In this document: positions 32,945 to 45,700 of the stretch, piece after piece
How positions within the stretch are numbered: position 1 is the stretch's first letter
How the letters are laid out: the number at the start of each line of letters is the position of its first letter
Assembly (NCBI GenBank): GCA_028622995.1
Contig: JAJQJQ010000033.1
Span: 1,302,001 to 1,366,000, forward strand
Reading direction: 5' to 3'
DNA: 64,000 nt
Source of the DNA: Panagrolaimus kolymaensis
Lineage: Eukaryota; Nematoda; Chromadorea; Rhabditida; Panagrolaimidae
The notes under the pieces: model-generated
Told to the model about the DNA's origin: nothing
The model's database searches: none
The model's input: the letters and a program-made list of their open reading frames with translations, nothing else
Translations under genes and position numbers: made by a program

Positions 32945-35904
32945 TTAGGATTGAATAAGGCGAGTACGGTGACAAACTGGACAATCATCAATTGGTGGAG
33001 GATCTAGGTCATTTTCATCAAAAGCTAGGAACGTAGTTCGTTTACAAAGATCATCTTCACTTTGAATGGAACGTTTTCGAGGAGGAGCTGGTGGTCGACA
33101 TTTTGTATGAAGAAGATGACCACAACCAAATAACATTAACTCAGCAACAACTTTATTTACTTTTTTCCTAAAAATGTATTAACTTATTTCTGATAGCATC
33201 ACGATCATTATTGCAAACTATTGCGATAATAACTTTTAAAACTTACTTGCAAACGCAACATTCATCGAAAGCATCGACAACCATTGCGGGCTGTTTTGTA
33301 AATTTTTCAAAAAGTTCAAAAACATCATTAAATCGGACTTCTTGACAATCTCGAATTAATCCAACTTGAAGTTTAGAATCTCGTAAAACTTTGTGGAGAC
33401 TTTGTTGTAATTTTGGAACTTGCATGGTTGGTGGAATTTTTTCTATTACGACTAAAGGATCCAGATATGTTCCAGCTACAGTAAGAATAGCCGTGACATG
33501 TTCGGGTTTATTCATGGCAAGTTCAATTAATCTCGACCATAAATCTTCATCCATATGTTCTGCACAAAATTTTATTGCAAATTCCACGCTATTCATTTGT
33601 TCCATAATTGTTTCAAGCGCTGCAACTTTATTTCCACTTCTTCCAAGAAGATGGACAAGCTCAGATTGAAGTTTAAATTTCTTACATACTTCTATGGCTC
33701 GATTAATATCGTATGAATCATATTTTTGTAAAAATGGCTTCAATCGATCTGGAGCATGTTCAGCATAAAGTCGTATAAGCAAATCAGAATGCTCTATGCC
33801 TTCGCCTGTTTGCATCAATTGATTTAAATATTCCATTTGAACTTTTGGCATTCCATTTAATTGCATTACAATGGTACCAGTCCCAGAATCAACAAAATCA
33901 GCTTCATGATCAAGAATTAATCTAATTGCAAGATCAGCATTAATTCCAACTAATTGAACGATGGAGCCTTTAACAATTTTGAAAAGATGATATTGTCGAA
34001 TAAAAGCAAAAATTCCTGAATCTTTGAGAGTCAAATAAAGTTGTAAGGCTTTCTCGAATTGTCTTTCATGAGCATAAAGTCTCGCTAAAGCTTGAAGTAG
34101 ACAAATTCGATCTTCACGTGGAAGCTCTTCCTGCAATTTCTTCATTGTTCTTTGAATAACTGCGCCAATTCGATAAAGATCTGATGGTAATAAAAGAATC
34201 AACTTTAAAAACAACGAAGCTTTGCTATAAAGTGCTGCAATCAAAACATATTCATAACACTCGGGTTCTAATTGTGGCTGTTTTTGTGGCAGAAATGGAA
34301 CCAATTTCAAAACGTGGCCATGCTTTTCAAATTCATTAACATAAAATTCCCATTCATCTTTATGACGGCCACAAATAACTGGTAGATAACTTGCAGCTGC
34401 ATCAAAATCACCATCGGATATTAATTTTTCGACTAATTTCTTTCCAACATCACTAATTGTAATTTCATGTAAATCATCTCGATGAGCGAGGGCGCAATTT
34501 GTAGCTTCCACAAAAAATTCGTTATCCAAAAACCATTGAATTCTATCTTCCACTGAACATGGACGAGCTTCAATAAGTTCACGAGGGCCAAGAAGATAAT
34601 AAACTCCATCATCCGCGATGGCGCCAAGATGAAATTGTCGAAGAAACATTTGATCACTTTGTTTCATACTTATTTCATCTTCCGCTGCAATTATGTAATT
34701 ATCCACGCTTGTAGGAAGTGCAAGTAATAATTCTATTGAAGCTTGTTGAGTAGCTTTAACTTGTAAAGCCATAACTGATGGAGCAGCAGAAAATGTTGAA
34801 GCTCGAGAAATTGCAGACTAAAAATAAAACTTTTTTAAAAGTTAAAATTTAAATTACAAAATCTTACAGCAGTATCATTAAAATTATCACTTCTCCTTCT
34901 ATCTTCACATAATTTTATTCCAAATATTACAATTTCCTTCCATTTTCTTTCGCTTTTATCCACGGTTGATGGCGGTTGAAGGGTAAATGAAACTCCAGCT
35001 ACGTGAAAGTTAACAAGCTTTAATCGATGACGAACTTCCACCCTTTTTATTGGTATTGCTGGAGGTTCTTGGGGAACATGTTTAACTCCAGCCACCACGA
35101 CATTAGTTCCCCATCCAATTGCAATCGTATCATCATCGAACCATGAATGTAAGGGTGGAAATCGGCTTGAATAATATCTTTCTGGCGTATGCAAAGGTTG
35201 AATTAAAACAAGGAAGCGACGAAGTTGACTAAAAAAATATAAAGGTTATTAATATAAAATTCAAGCTAAATTATTTACCAATCCCAAATTCTTGTGCCTG
35301 TTTCATTGGTAAATGCAATGGCATCACCTTTCCATGAAATTGCATGAATATATCCATCCAAATCTTTTCCATCATAAATAACTTTGTCATTATATTTTCC
35401 AAAAAATCCTCTTTCAAATATCCTTAATTGTTTTTCACCAACAGCAAATTTTTGATTTCCTTTAGATGTGAAATCTTCATTAATTCCTACTGAACGAGCA
35501 GAAGTTCGAAGGGTCACAGTATAATTAAATTCGCTGCATCCCACACCCATTATTGATACGGCTGAATCATTTGCACAACTGAGGAGATATGAACCAGATT
35601 TCTCCACACAAATTTGGGATATTGCGCATTTATGTTTTTTCTCAGTCTAAAACAATAAATAAATATATATTGAGTAATTCTACAAAATATTGCTTACATA
35701 TTTGGTTTGAAGATTTCCTAAAATATCAAAAATTCGTATTCTTCCGGAACTGCAACCAACAGCAATAAATTTATCGTGAATTGTAAAACAAGAAATTGTG
35801 TCTTGATCGGGCATGTTTCCAAGAAGTCGATGGTATTTAAATCGAGGTTCAATAAGGACTTCCTCTTCTTCATCATCGCCATTAGAATTTACGACGGGAT
35901 CCAT
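32945..35904 (-). CDS. vps-41: VPS41, HOPS complex subunit
   Basis: Five minus-strand exons: 35904-35698, 35646-35279, 35228-34868, 34817-33247 and 33167-32945, 909 residues (human 854), all phases closing. An acidic N-terminus (MDPVVNSNGDDEEEE) is followed by a WD40 propeller: PRFKYHRLLGNMP, FIAVGCSSGRIRIFD, AISWKGDAIAFTNETG. The CHCR/TPR alpha-solenoid includes CSVEDRIQWFLDNEFFVEA, ALARLYAHERQFEKALQLYL, and LLIRLYAEHAPDRLKPFL, a hallmark of VPS41/VPS11-class proteins. A C-terminal RING-H2 (CCVCK, CGHLLHTKC, CPVCH) completes the protein. VPS41 bridges Rab7 and vacuolar SNAREs in late endosome/lysosome fusion and AP-3 trafficking. TAATAG just before the ATG is a candidate trans-splice acceptor; the UVRAG-like gene ends 275 bases upstream, so the pair could be an operon. 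Confidence 0.95.
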
Positions 35905-36179
35905 CTATTATTTTTAGTCATAGGTTAAATAAACAAATAAAAAAAATAAGAAAAAAGTAAGTTTCAGTTTAAAACCTTTTCAATAAAAATTTTAAGGAAA
36001 TTAAGAAGGGATAATATATTTGATTTTTAATGCAGAAATTTAATAAACAAAATTATTACACGTTTTAAAAGTAATACATTTAAATTAATAATCTATATTC
36101 TGAAATGGCAAAAGCTTGCTTTATCAAAGCTTCGAGATTTTTTTGACAATTTTCTTGTGACCCTAAAAAGATTATCTAA

Positions 36180-37630
36180 TCACGTGGCGCTTCTACTAAT
36201 TAAATTTTGAACATCAAATGTTTCATTTTTAGCTGAAACTACATCCAAAATATTGTCATCATGGCTACGTAATTTTAAAATATTTTTTAATGACGAAGTC
36301 GTGGTATTTCCATTTTGTTGTGAATTTTGAGTATTTGGAATTATTAATGATGGCGAATGAATTGATAAACAACGCATTATTTGTGTGCATCTAAAAAACA
36401 AATATTTAATGAATATACTTGATTGATAGAAATGGACTTACGGTGCTTTTCCAATTGCACATAAAAGAGCATCTTGAATATTTTGAATCGGTCGATCAAA
36501 ATCGAGGGTATTTACTCCGAGATCATGACGTAATTGAATAATATTACGATTAAGAAGTAAATATGCATGAGCAAAGCGTTCTCTATGGCTTCGAGAGAAA
36601 CAATCAAAAAGGTGATAACTAAAAATCCAACTGTAAAGTATTTATATTAACCATAAATTTTTACATTTGATGAGTATTGCGTTCTAAAATGAAAGACTTT
36701 GAACTTTTAAAAAATATGGGTGAAAGATAATTATAATTAAGAATTCTTCCAATAACAATTAAAATATTTGTTATATGCCCTAATGCTGCAGTCATTTCAA
36801 TTTCATTATGACCTGAAACACTTTCTCATTTAAATTTATTAACAAAAAGCAAAGTAAAGTCCAAACCATTTCGATCATTGCAAGAAGGAAGATGAAGCCC
36901 TTGAATTACATCAAATTTTGAACAACTGCAATTTCGTTCCCTTCTCCTTCCTCCTCCAAAGGATTTATCCGTAAAATAAATGGAATATAATTCAAACAGC
37001 ATAAATCTTCGACGAAAAATTAATTCATTTTTTTGTTTAATAAAATTTAACCTGAAATAATCAATCGAAGTTCTAAGATGCATATAAAAGAAAGTAACCT
37101 ATCAGGTTCAATAATTTCTAATGCATTTTTGGCTTTTAAACTACTTTCAATAACATCATTTTGTAATTCCGTTTCATCTTTTTCTAAATCAAAAATAATT
37201 AAAACTTCCAAACAAATGGAAAAAAGCAAACTTTTGTTTTCAACAATTTCTTCAACATAAACCATTCGATTACTCGCATTCTGAATGCGTCCTTTAGCTT
37301 CTTCAATTTGCTGCTTATATATTTTCAATCTTATTCGCTTATTTTGTAAATTAGAAAACTACAAGAAAAAAAAATCATTAATTATTGAAAAAACAAAGTC
37401 ACAAGGATCAAACCGTAGAATTAAAATCTTCTGCGGCTTTAATTTTTTGATTAACTTCATTTAATTTTTCAACCATTGATTTTCCTGTTGAATTTACAGC
37501 ATCTATTAAACTTCTAATACTAAAATATACTTTTTTTGGTTTAAAAAAAACAGAAATAAGCTTACGTTTTCCAATCATTGAAAGAATATGATTCTCTCGT
37601 TAATTTAAGCTCTTCTTGTTGTTTCATCAT
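36180..37630 (-). CDS. UVRAG/Vps38-like subunit of the class III PI3-kinase complex II
   Basis: Seven minus-strand exons: 37630-37566, 37519-37414, 37358-37099, 37051-36867, 36812-36665, 36618-36442 and 36390-36180, 383 residues, every phase closing; introns are 46-55 bases. The N-terminal half is coiled coil (MMKQQEELKLTRESYSF; KLNEVNQKIKAAEDF). The C-terminal half has the BARA-like block seen in UVRAG: TAALGHITNILIVIGRILNY followed by AHAYLLLNRNIIQLRHDLGV. UVRAG joins Vps34-Vps15-Beclin1 on endosomes, and also contacts HOPS in endosome and autophagosome maturation. The N-terminal C2 domain of UVRAG is not present in this model, so an upstream exon may be missing or the protein is short. Adjacent to VPS41 and on the same strand. 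Confidence 0.78.
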
Positions 37631-38404
37631 GGCTTTAAATCATTTGCTAATAATTTGGAATCAAATATTTTAAAAACAAAATAAATAATATTTATTCATA
37701 ATAATATAAACTATAAAGAATTGTTGTATCAGCTAATTTCAAAGTTCAGAATTGCGTTTGTAAATATGAGACTTTTTGCCAATAAAGAAAAAAACTTTCA
37801 AAGAAAAGTTTACATAATATCCTAAAGCAATTTCTGAAATAAATAGGCTTATTTTTTTTATTTATTTGTTTATTAGTATGCGATGTGATAGAAAATTATA
37901 TTTTTCCTTTAACCCTTGGAAATCATTAGTAGCATAGAGGGACGGCTAATGAATGAGTCAAGATATTCTTTTTTTGTTTAGTTAAATTCATGTGAACTTA
38001 TCTCTCTTTTGATATATTAATTCCATGTTTTTTATTGACTTTATGGTATTTTTTGTATTTATTTAAAGCAGCGATCATGACTGCTATGTAAGAAATAAGA
38101 TGTGGTCACAATACCATAACAATTTAACGAAAAAGTAAAATGGCGCGAAAAAATGCTAGCCAATAATAATAAAATTGTTTGAGCATGGGCATAACTAATA
38201 AGACCAAAGCAAGTATTTGCAATGCATATAATGGCGTTCCTCTGTAAAAAACGATTTCTTTTCAATCTTTGTAAATGTAAAACTAAAAATATATGGTTAA
38301 AAGTTTTTAGACTATGTTTAAATTTTATTGAACCATTTATATTTTTTATTTTTTAGCTTTAAGGTTAAGCTAGTAATTTTTTAAAATGATTATTATTTTA
38401 GTTT
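37631..38404. other. Upstream region of UVRAG-like gene, with a possible membrane-protein exon
   Basis: AT-rich. The only coding-like stretch is the minus-strand block at 38059-38265 described separately. Confidence 0.35.
38059..38265 (-). CDS. Possible 3' exon of a multi-pass membrane protein (weak)
   Basis: An open minus-strand frame, continuous upstream to about 38330, encodes hydrophobic segments (CIANTCFGLISYAHAQTILL; FSLNCYGIVTTSYFLH) and ends RCFK-stop, in the style of the last helices of a nematode chemoreceptor. A second frame in the same stretch also reads as hydrophobic protein if an intron of about 46 bases is assumed, so the frame is uncertain. No upstream exons were found. Could be a remnant or chance AT-rich coding. 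Confidence 0.22.
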   Translation of the reverse strand: MKRNRFLQRNAIICIANTCFGLISYAHAQTILLLLASIFSRHFTFSLNCYGIVTTSYFLHSSHDRCFK

Positions 38405-38839
38405 ATGAACAATGTTATGGAACAAGCTGAAAAGAAAAATGCTGATCAACTTAGAGAGAAAGAACTTTTATTCAGATATTATATAGCGATGAAGAATGAA
38501 ATTTTAAATAATTACAAAAACTTAGAAATTCCTTGTATGGAAAAAAGCTTTGAACAATTTTTCTTTCATTATAATACTTTCTATTCCCGCGCTTGGAAAA
38601 TAGCTTTTTTACAAATTTTAGGCCAATTATATTTGTTTATAATTATTATTATATCTTGTAAGAATTATGATTTACCTGCTAGTTATTTCATTACAATAAG
38701 CATTTTTACATTTGTTTTTTGGTGTATTCATCTTTCGTCTGTAATGCATTCTTTTGACGTTCATATTTCTGCACGCATTCTTAGACTAACACAAAGTATT
38801 TATTTAACTCTTTGCCCTCACATTATTCATGTTGATTAA
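38405..38839 (+). CDS. Hypothetical two-TM membrane protein, single exon
   Basis: ATG at 38405 follows TTTTAGTTT, a plausible splice or trans-splice acceptor; 144 residues to TAA. The N-terminal 70 residues are charged and helical (EQAEKKNADQLREKELLFRY). Two hydrophobic helices follow (IAFLQILGQLYLFIIIIISC and YFITISIFTFVFWCIHLSS), with a short tail containing RILRLTQSIYL. There is no signal peptide, so both termini may be cytosolic. I do not recognise the family. Balanced composition and the long helical N-terminus argue for a real gene rather than chance, but no intron supports it. Confidence 0.55.
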   Translation: MNNVMEQAEKKNADQLREKELLFRYYIAMKNEILNNYKNLEIPCMEKSFEQFFFHYNTFYSRAWKIAFLQILGQLYLFIIIIISCKNYDLPASYFITISIFTFVFWCIHLSSVMHSFDVHISARILRLTQSIYLTLCPHIIHVD

Positions 38840-39165
38840 ATTTTTTAACAAAAATATTTTATCATTCAAATATGGTGTTTTTTGTTTAGGGCACGGCTAA
38901 CTTTTTTTTATTGTGATTTTATTCAATTTGATTTTAAGGTTTTTTATATAATGCTAAACTTTATTTATAAAACTATTTCTTTTTACAATTTTTTTAAATC
39001 TGGTCCTGAGCAAACAAACATCTCTCTCAATTAATTAGCAAAAATTCAAATCTCAACAAAAACAAAAATGATTAATAAATTTTTTCAAAAAAAATTGATA
39101 TGGCAATAAAATGGTGATGGAAGGTCAAAGATGGAATTAATATTTGTGATAGCTTATTTAAATTA

Positions 39166-42100
39166 TCATCTGTACATGGAAATGCTTTGAGGGATTATTA
39201 ATCCTGGAGGTCGTTGTCTTTTATGTTGAAGGGTAAAACTCATAGCTTTTCTTGAAAGAAATAATTGAATTTCAAGAAAAGCTGGCCGAGTTTCGGGATT
39301 TGGAACACAGCATTCCATCAACAAATCTCGGATTTCCACTGGACAACATTCATCATTGAAATCGAGTTTGATCTAAAAATATAAAAAAAATATTTAGAAA
39401 TGCTCTTTTATTTTTTTATTCAATCAAAAAATCGAATTTTTTTTTTATCAGAGGAGAGAGTGCCTCTATCACTGTCTGGTTCCAATGTCTCTTTCATGTG
39501 CGTTATTTTTTTCATTTCGCCTTTACTTCGGTGTGTGTCTTCCTTTCTTTTGTCGATGATGTGGATACCGTGTTTCAACTGAGTTGGACTTTGACGACAC
39601 CCCTTGGCTGGCTGAGACAAACTTATAATAATTTTTGGAAAAAATAACTTTTTAAGTTATGAAAATTTTTTAATATATAAATACTGCTAAATCTTACAGT
39701 AGGTGGTAATCCATCAATAAGATTTTTTGCATGATCAACAATTTCTGGATTTGATAAAGATTCAAATGGAATCTTTTGACAATAATGCAACATTTCCCAT
39801 ATCGTAACCCCATACGACCAAGCATCAGATTTATGCGTCCATTCATTCTATAATTTTATTATTATTTAGTTTTTTTTTCACAAACTTCAAACTTACCAAA
39901 ATAATGCTCTCAGGTGCTGAATATCTTAATTGCGCATGATGTAAAGGTCCACGAGGAGCAGCTATTTTAATATTAAGATTACTTTCAACTAAACAGTTTC
40001 TTGGACTCAAGTGTCCGTGGATTATTCTTCGCTGTTCTAAATATTTCATACCAGCGGCAATATTTGTACAAAAATGAAGTAATGACCCGAATGTAAGTTT
40101 ATCCCTTTCAGAAATAATAAAATCTCGAATATTTCCAAGTGGAATATATTCAACGATGACAGAAATATCATCGCAAACACCGAATAATTTAATAATATTT
40201 GGATGATCCAAAGCTGCCAATATATGAGCTTCACAATATAAAGCTTTTGATCCTGCTTCCACATCTTCAGCACTTTCTTTAATCATTTTAATTGCGGCTG
40301 CTGTGGAAATGCCAGAGACTTCGCAAGCATGAATGGCAGTGAATTTTCCTTCACCAATTTGAAGTCCCAATTGAATTGATTTTTGAGGAATCCTAACAAT
40401 GGATACAAGTTCATCGAAGCTATGCGAAGACATAGAAACATTTGAAGTTCCATAAAGATCATTTTCTTCACTAACAACGCTAGGTCGATTTGGAAGAGTT
40501 CGCATTCGAGATTGACTCGTGGAGCGACGGCGCCGAGTTGGAGTATTGGATGCAGAGGAAGTAGGAGGATTTTTGGTTGGTAGCAATGGTTGACTTGGTG
40601 AAGGTTCAGAATAAACTCCATCAGAAGCTGAAGAATTTGTGGATGGTGGAGGTGGGAAATGAATGTCCAATAACGATGGTGGAGTGTCTTTGGACATGGT
40701 TCCAGAAGAACAAGATCTTGAAGAGTGGCTGAGAATTCGTTGAAGCGAACCCTTTTCATTGGTTCCTGTAGCATAAAAATGAGCATTCAATTGATTTAGA
40801 AGATTTTGAGGAGGTGGTTGCACAACATGGCGTGGAACTCCATTTGAGCCTAGTGTCGTTACCAATAACCCAGATTTATAAGTACCATTAATGCTTTGTT
40901 TATTTTGCTTATTTTGAATTTTTTTCGTTGTTTTACTTCGTCGTTTGAATAAACACATAATGCATAAAATTGAAATGAAAAAGAGAAATAGTAAAATTAC
41001 CACTGAAAACGATGTATTTTTTAAAGAATGTTAGGGAGTTTTCTGAAACTTACATCCAACGATGACATAATACATTCCATAATATTGTGTGGCACCTGTG
41101 ACTTCGTCAATGGTTTCATTGAATAAAACTAAAAAATAAAAATCGATAAAAATTTATTATTTTTTGAATGAAAATAAAGAAAGCAAGGATAGAAGAGGGT
41201 TGGTTATATTACGATGGTGGAAATTTCAGTTTAATTTCAGTAATTTTTATTTAATTCTACAGATTTTTTTCTGGAGAGCGCATTTATAAAAATATTTTTT
41301 GTGATTTATAAATTTTTTTTTATCTATGAAAATGGTGCAAATTGAAAGGAAAAAAATATTTGTGGATAGGAAAAGTTTTTGCAGAAAAAAAAGATTAAGG
41401 CTCAACGAACCATTCCGAAATTTTTTAGATGCATAATCTTTTAAAAGTACAATAGGAGATTTTTGTATTTCGGGTTTACCTAAAAATTTTGTATTTCTTT
41501 CTAACGTTACATACTAGCATGAAGATTTAAAAATACAACTAATAATGACGAAATAATGTGTAAGCTTACCAGTATTAAAATCAACTTCAGTGAGATAAAT
41601 CCATTTTCCTTGAAAATTTAATCGTATTCTTACAAATTTTCCACTTCGATTAGGCAAAGATACTCGAATGGAATATGGTCCAGGTTTTTGAGTTTCTCCG
41701 TCAAATGGATATCTCGATTGAACAGAATTTTCAGGATTAAAGGCATTTCCATCCTGACTGAATTCAACTTCAACAACATCAATGGGTTCACCCCAAGCAA
41801 AAAGCTCAACATCGGTGAAATTTTTGACTTTTTCAAATTCAAAAATTACAATGATTTTGCCAAAGGTTGAGTTGTGACTCCAGCCAATCCATGAAGAATT
41901 AGTGTAAGGGCGTCCAGCAGAATCATGTGGTGAATTAGAAGCAATGATTCCATCCGATAAAAGTCCAAAACCTTTCCTTCCACCCATAATTGTATCTGAT
42001 GCTTTAGTATCTTCAAAAATTCTATCTCGGAATTCTCCAGAACCTTCACGATTTAGAGAATAAGCTATGAGGACATCAGTATCTTCACAACCATGAAGTT

Positions 42101-42762
42101 CAACTCGAAGACACATAGTTCGAGTTTGCTCTGAATGAGGGACGATTCGTATTTTGGATGCAATTATTGGTGGATCCAAATGTTGAATCACTGGAGTTGT
42201 GGTATCCCAATTTCCTGATAGTAGGGAATGACCCGTGCGATTTTTATAACGAATCCAATGAGCATTAAATCGAAAATAATCTACATAATATTCATTAACA
42301 AATTCCGCTCCAGTGCCATTTCCATATCTTCCTTGAGTTTCAATGGCCCGAATGATATGAGTTGAATTTAATGATATCTAAAACCAAGTATTTTAGATAT
42401 ATTTTATTTTCATTTACTAATTGCTTACTTGTAAAAATTCATATGAGCTATTTTTTATTTGTGATTTTGGACACCAAGCACCCGATGCTTTTTCACTTCT
42501 TATTCTGCAAAATAGAAAAATATAAAAAATGTTATACTTAAATTTTAAAAACTCCATAAATTAAAAAAAGCGATAATCATCGGTTGCATAAAACCGCAAA
42601 TTATCGTTTCGCAATTTTTTTTGTTTTTAGTAAAGTGTATATTTTTGACAAACCTAGCATTTTGTGGTCCAACACTTTGAATATCAAAACTGGATGAAGC
42701 ACTAATTTGGTTATCAATAATATCGCCGGATTCCATTCCAAGAGGTTCGGTATGACATTTTC
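39166..42762 (-). CDS. Discoidin domain receptor (DDR-like) with a degenerate kinase domain; 5' exon missing
   Basis: Exons, minus strand: 42762-42654, 42504-42429, 42377-41570, 41128-41054, 41002-39897, 39847-39698 and 39372-39166; phases close. The first visible exon enters in phase 1, so a signal-peptide exon lies further right. The N-terminal discoidin (F5/8C) domain has GMESGDIIDNQISASSS and GAWCP, typical of DDRs, then the discoidin-like domain with WIGW and FVRIRLNF. A transmembrane helix (VILLFLFFISILCIMCL) is followed by a Ser/Pro-rich juxtamembrane region and the kinase region: GEGKF, AAAIKMIK (lysine kept), VEYIPLGN, and HGHLSPRN where HRD is expected. IAAPRG replaces DFG. DDRs bind collagen and phosphorylate tyrosine; here the catalytic and metal-binding Asp are both gone, so a pseudokinase is inferred. 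Confidence 0.9.
42571..42606. repeat. Symmetric two-step hairpin in a DDR intron
   Basis: CGATAAT, CAT, CGGTT, six-base loop, AACCG, CAA, ATTATCG: two perfect stems (7 and 5 bp) separated by a symmetric 3x3 internal loop. It lies in the intron between 42504 and 42654. Too short for a standard microRNA precursor; could be a structured intronic RNA or a small transposon end. Confidence 0.6.
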
Positions 42763-45700
42763 CTATAATAATTGAAATAATTATAAGTAACTACTACAAA
42801 TTTGTTAAAAAGGTAGCTCAAAATAGCAGCCAATGATTTTAATTGATATTTTGCTTTAATTTTCTTTTTTGCATAAAATTTGCCCTTAACAAATTATTTT
42901 ATTTGACTGTCACCAATACAAAAAAAACTATAAAAAGAACCCATATTTAGCGTTTATTAGGTTTGTATAGATTATGATTTATTACCGCCATCATCTTCAT
43001 TATTTGCTTCATTTTTTCTCTTTATTTTTACTGCAGCTTGATTGTAATCCGTTCGCGCAACCGCATCAAAATGTCTTTGCTTTGCCGAGATTCCCTCTTG
43101 TTTTGTCGTCTTCGAGACAGTCGTTGTTGCACGCTTGTTATTTCTCCATCATTTTTCTCCCCATTTTAATAGAAAAAAGATTAACCAAAGATAAAAAAAA
43201 GTCTCAAGGTCGAGATTTTATTGTATGTTTTTTTATGCAATGGATAATTGCAACATTTTTTTCTTATTCGAAGTCATTTATTTTTTCCGGAATGTTTTTT
43301 AATACTAAATTTAGAAATTATCTTTTCTACTTGAGTAAACAATGAGGACATCCTCCATCCAAATTTTATTGGGAGATCCAAAAAAAGAGCGAGAAGGAGA
43401 AAGCTAATTATGCAAATTTCTATTTTAAGCCTTTATTGAATCATGCATTTTTGGATGGGAAAACAAAAGACTAGCATGTTTTTGCATTTTTTTGAGCGAA
43501 ATTGAGACGATGCAGCATTCGAATTTTTGTTAGCCCCAAGAAATGAGAAAAAAGAAGGAATTGGATGGTTTGTTGAATGGAATAAAAATGAAATGCAAAA
43601 CGGTTTTTTTATTTTGAAATGGCTAATTTGTTGTTGTTGAATTAAAATGTAATTATTTGAGAAAGGGGGTTTTAATCGAAAAAAAAGAAAATAGCAAAAA
43701 TATGTATGTATTTTTACGAAAAAAATTTATGCCAAAAGATTAGTACCAAACAATTGGATTTTGTTTTGATTGATCGATCGCATATTTTTTTCATTGAGAG
43801 CTTTAATTAAAACTTTTAGTCTTTCTGATTGTCAAAAAATTAGAACACGTCGTGTTTGCAATTTAAAATTTGCGTTCATATTCGAAGATTGAATTGATCT
43901 ATCACCAAATTGTCTAAGAAAGACAACGTCTCCAAAACTAAAATTTTTAAAAATTTTTCAAAGGATGCCGCTTTGATTTTTTTTCATGACCGCTTTAATT
44001 TAAAAAGAATGGATCAAAAACATGTTGCTGAACTTGTTTGCCCCTCTGTTTGACCCTCTTCATTGCGACGATGACAACGTCTGTTCCCTCTTTTTATCTT
44101 TCTTTTTTCCCCTCAATGACAGATCACTTTGAGATTTATTGCCGAATATATTTTCCCTTTTGTTATCCCTCGTCGCGCGGGTACTTTTTATTTAAAATCT
44201 TAAACAAAGAAAAAGAACCTAAAGCATTAAATATTTAAAGAATATCATTTCCCCCATCCTTCTGGTGAAGCAGTTTATGACTTTGTAAAAACAGATGAAG
44301 CTTTCTCAACAAACAAAAAGGTGGCAAAAGTTGCATAAAATATTCATAGTGGACATTTAGGAAAAGGAGAAAAAAAAATTGACGATGGCAATGGCAGCCA
44401 GGCGAAACAAGCGAGCGACACCATAAAAAAAAAAGCCATCGAAGTGAGTCTTTTTCTTCCATAAAAGAAAACAATAAAAACGTGTGGAACAATTGGTGAA
44501 GGAGGAAAGTGCATTGTTTGGCATTTATGAAAAAAATAATATTTCTGTTTTGAATATTATATTAAGGCAAAGAAATTGCGCAAAAATTACATAAAAACTA
44601 AAAGGGAAACAAAAAGACAATGTCTCAAAAAGAGACTAAACCAGGTGGACCATAGCAAAATCAACTCTCATGGGTCAAATAAAAAAATGGCTCTTTCTCT
44701 CACACATACATACACAATAGCAATTTTTTAATTTTGGTCGTAAAATAATGGATGAAAAAATTTGGTAAAACAATACATAATCTTTTTTTGAAATTTTGTA
44801 TGAAAAATTGCATTTTGGAAATTATGTTTAGTCTATCTATCTTATCCTTATTTTATGCTCATATTCCAAATCCTCAACCTTAAAGATACCTCTCATTTTG
44901 GTTGTTGAGTAAATGGAACGTTTTACTCCTTTATCCCTTTGTGTCGTCGATTAATTCGTTCTTGCGCTAAAAAACAATCCTTGTTTCCATTATTTTTTTT
45001 TTTGCAATCTTTTTGAAGGGTCGTAAAACACGCGCAAGAGTGAGTTCATTTTTTACTGTTGAAAAGCCTCATAAAAGCCATCTGTCGCCAGCTTTAAAAA
45101 ATCCCTTTTTCTCTTCTCTTTGCTTTTCAACTAATTAACCTTTTGTCTTTCATATTTTTATCCGTTTTTATGATTTTGCAAAAATCTTTTAAAATCTCCT
45201 TAAAAAATTGTAAAAACTTATTACTTTTTTTAAAATAGCTTTCAACTATAAAACTTCTCATTCCCTTTTTTGGATGAGAAATTTAATTTTAAAGCTTATT
45301 AGAAAAATGGCAAAGCTATTTTAAGAAGATGAGGGAATTTCTCTTGGGGAATCGAATATTGGCCGCCCTTGCCGAAACACATTGGCAGAAGCCGCGCAGA
45401 AAAAAGAAAGCGATTATTAGTTTTAAAGATGAGGAAGCAAAACTTGATGAAGAAAAAATGAATAACTTTCATGGCCCAAAAGTAAAAAAGAAAAAATGGC
45501 ACAAACCAAGATTAAGGCTGTTGACAGATGAGATGCAAATAATGGATAAAATCAGCAAAATACTATTCATCATGGTTGCTGATGCCCCAAAGGAAAAATA
45601 ATAATATGGCGATGAAAGTTTTCGACGCCGATGGTTTGGCATTATTTTACATGTCTCTAAAAAAGTTAAAAGAATAAATATTGCACCTAAACAAAATCAT

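Noticed and set aside
45329..45601. 90-residue basic ORF in the desert
   Set aside because: Lys/Arg-rich composition follows from A-runs; no splice partner or motif.
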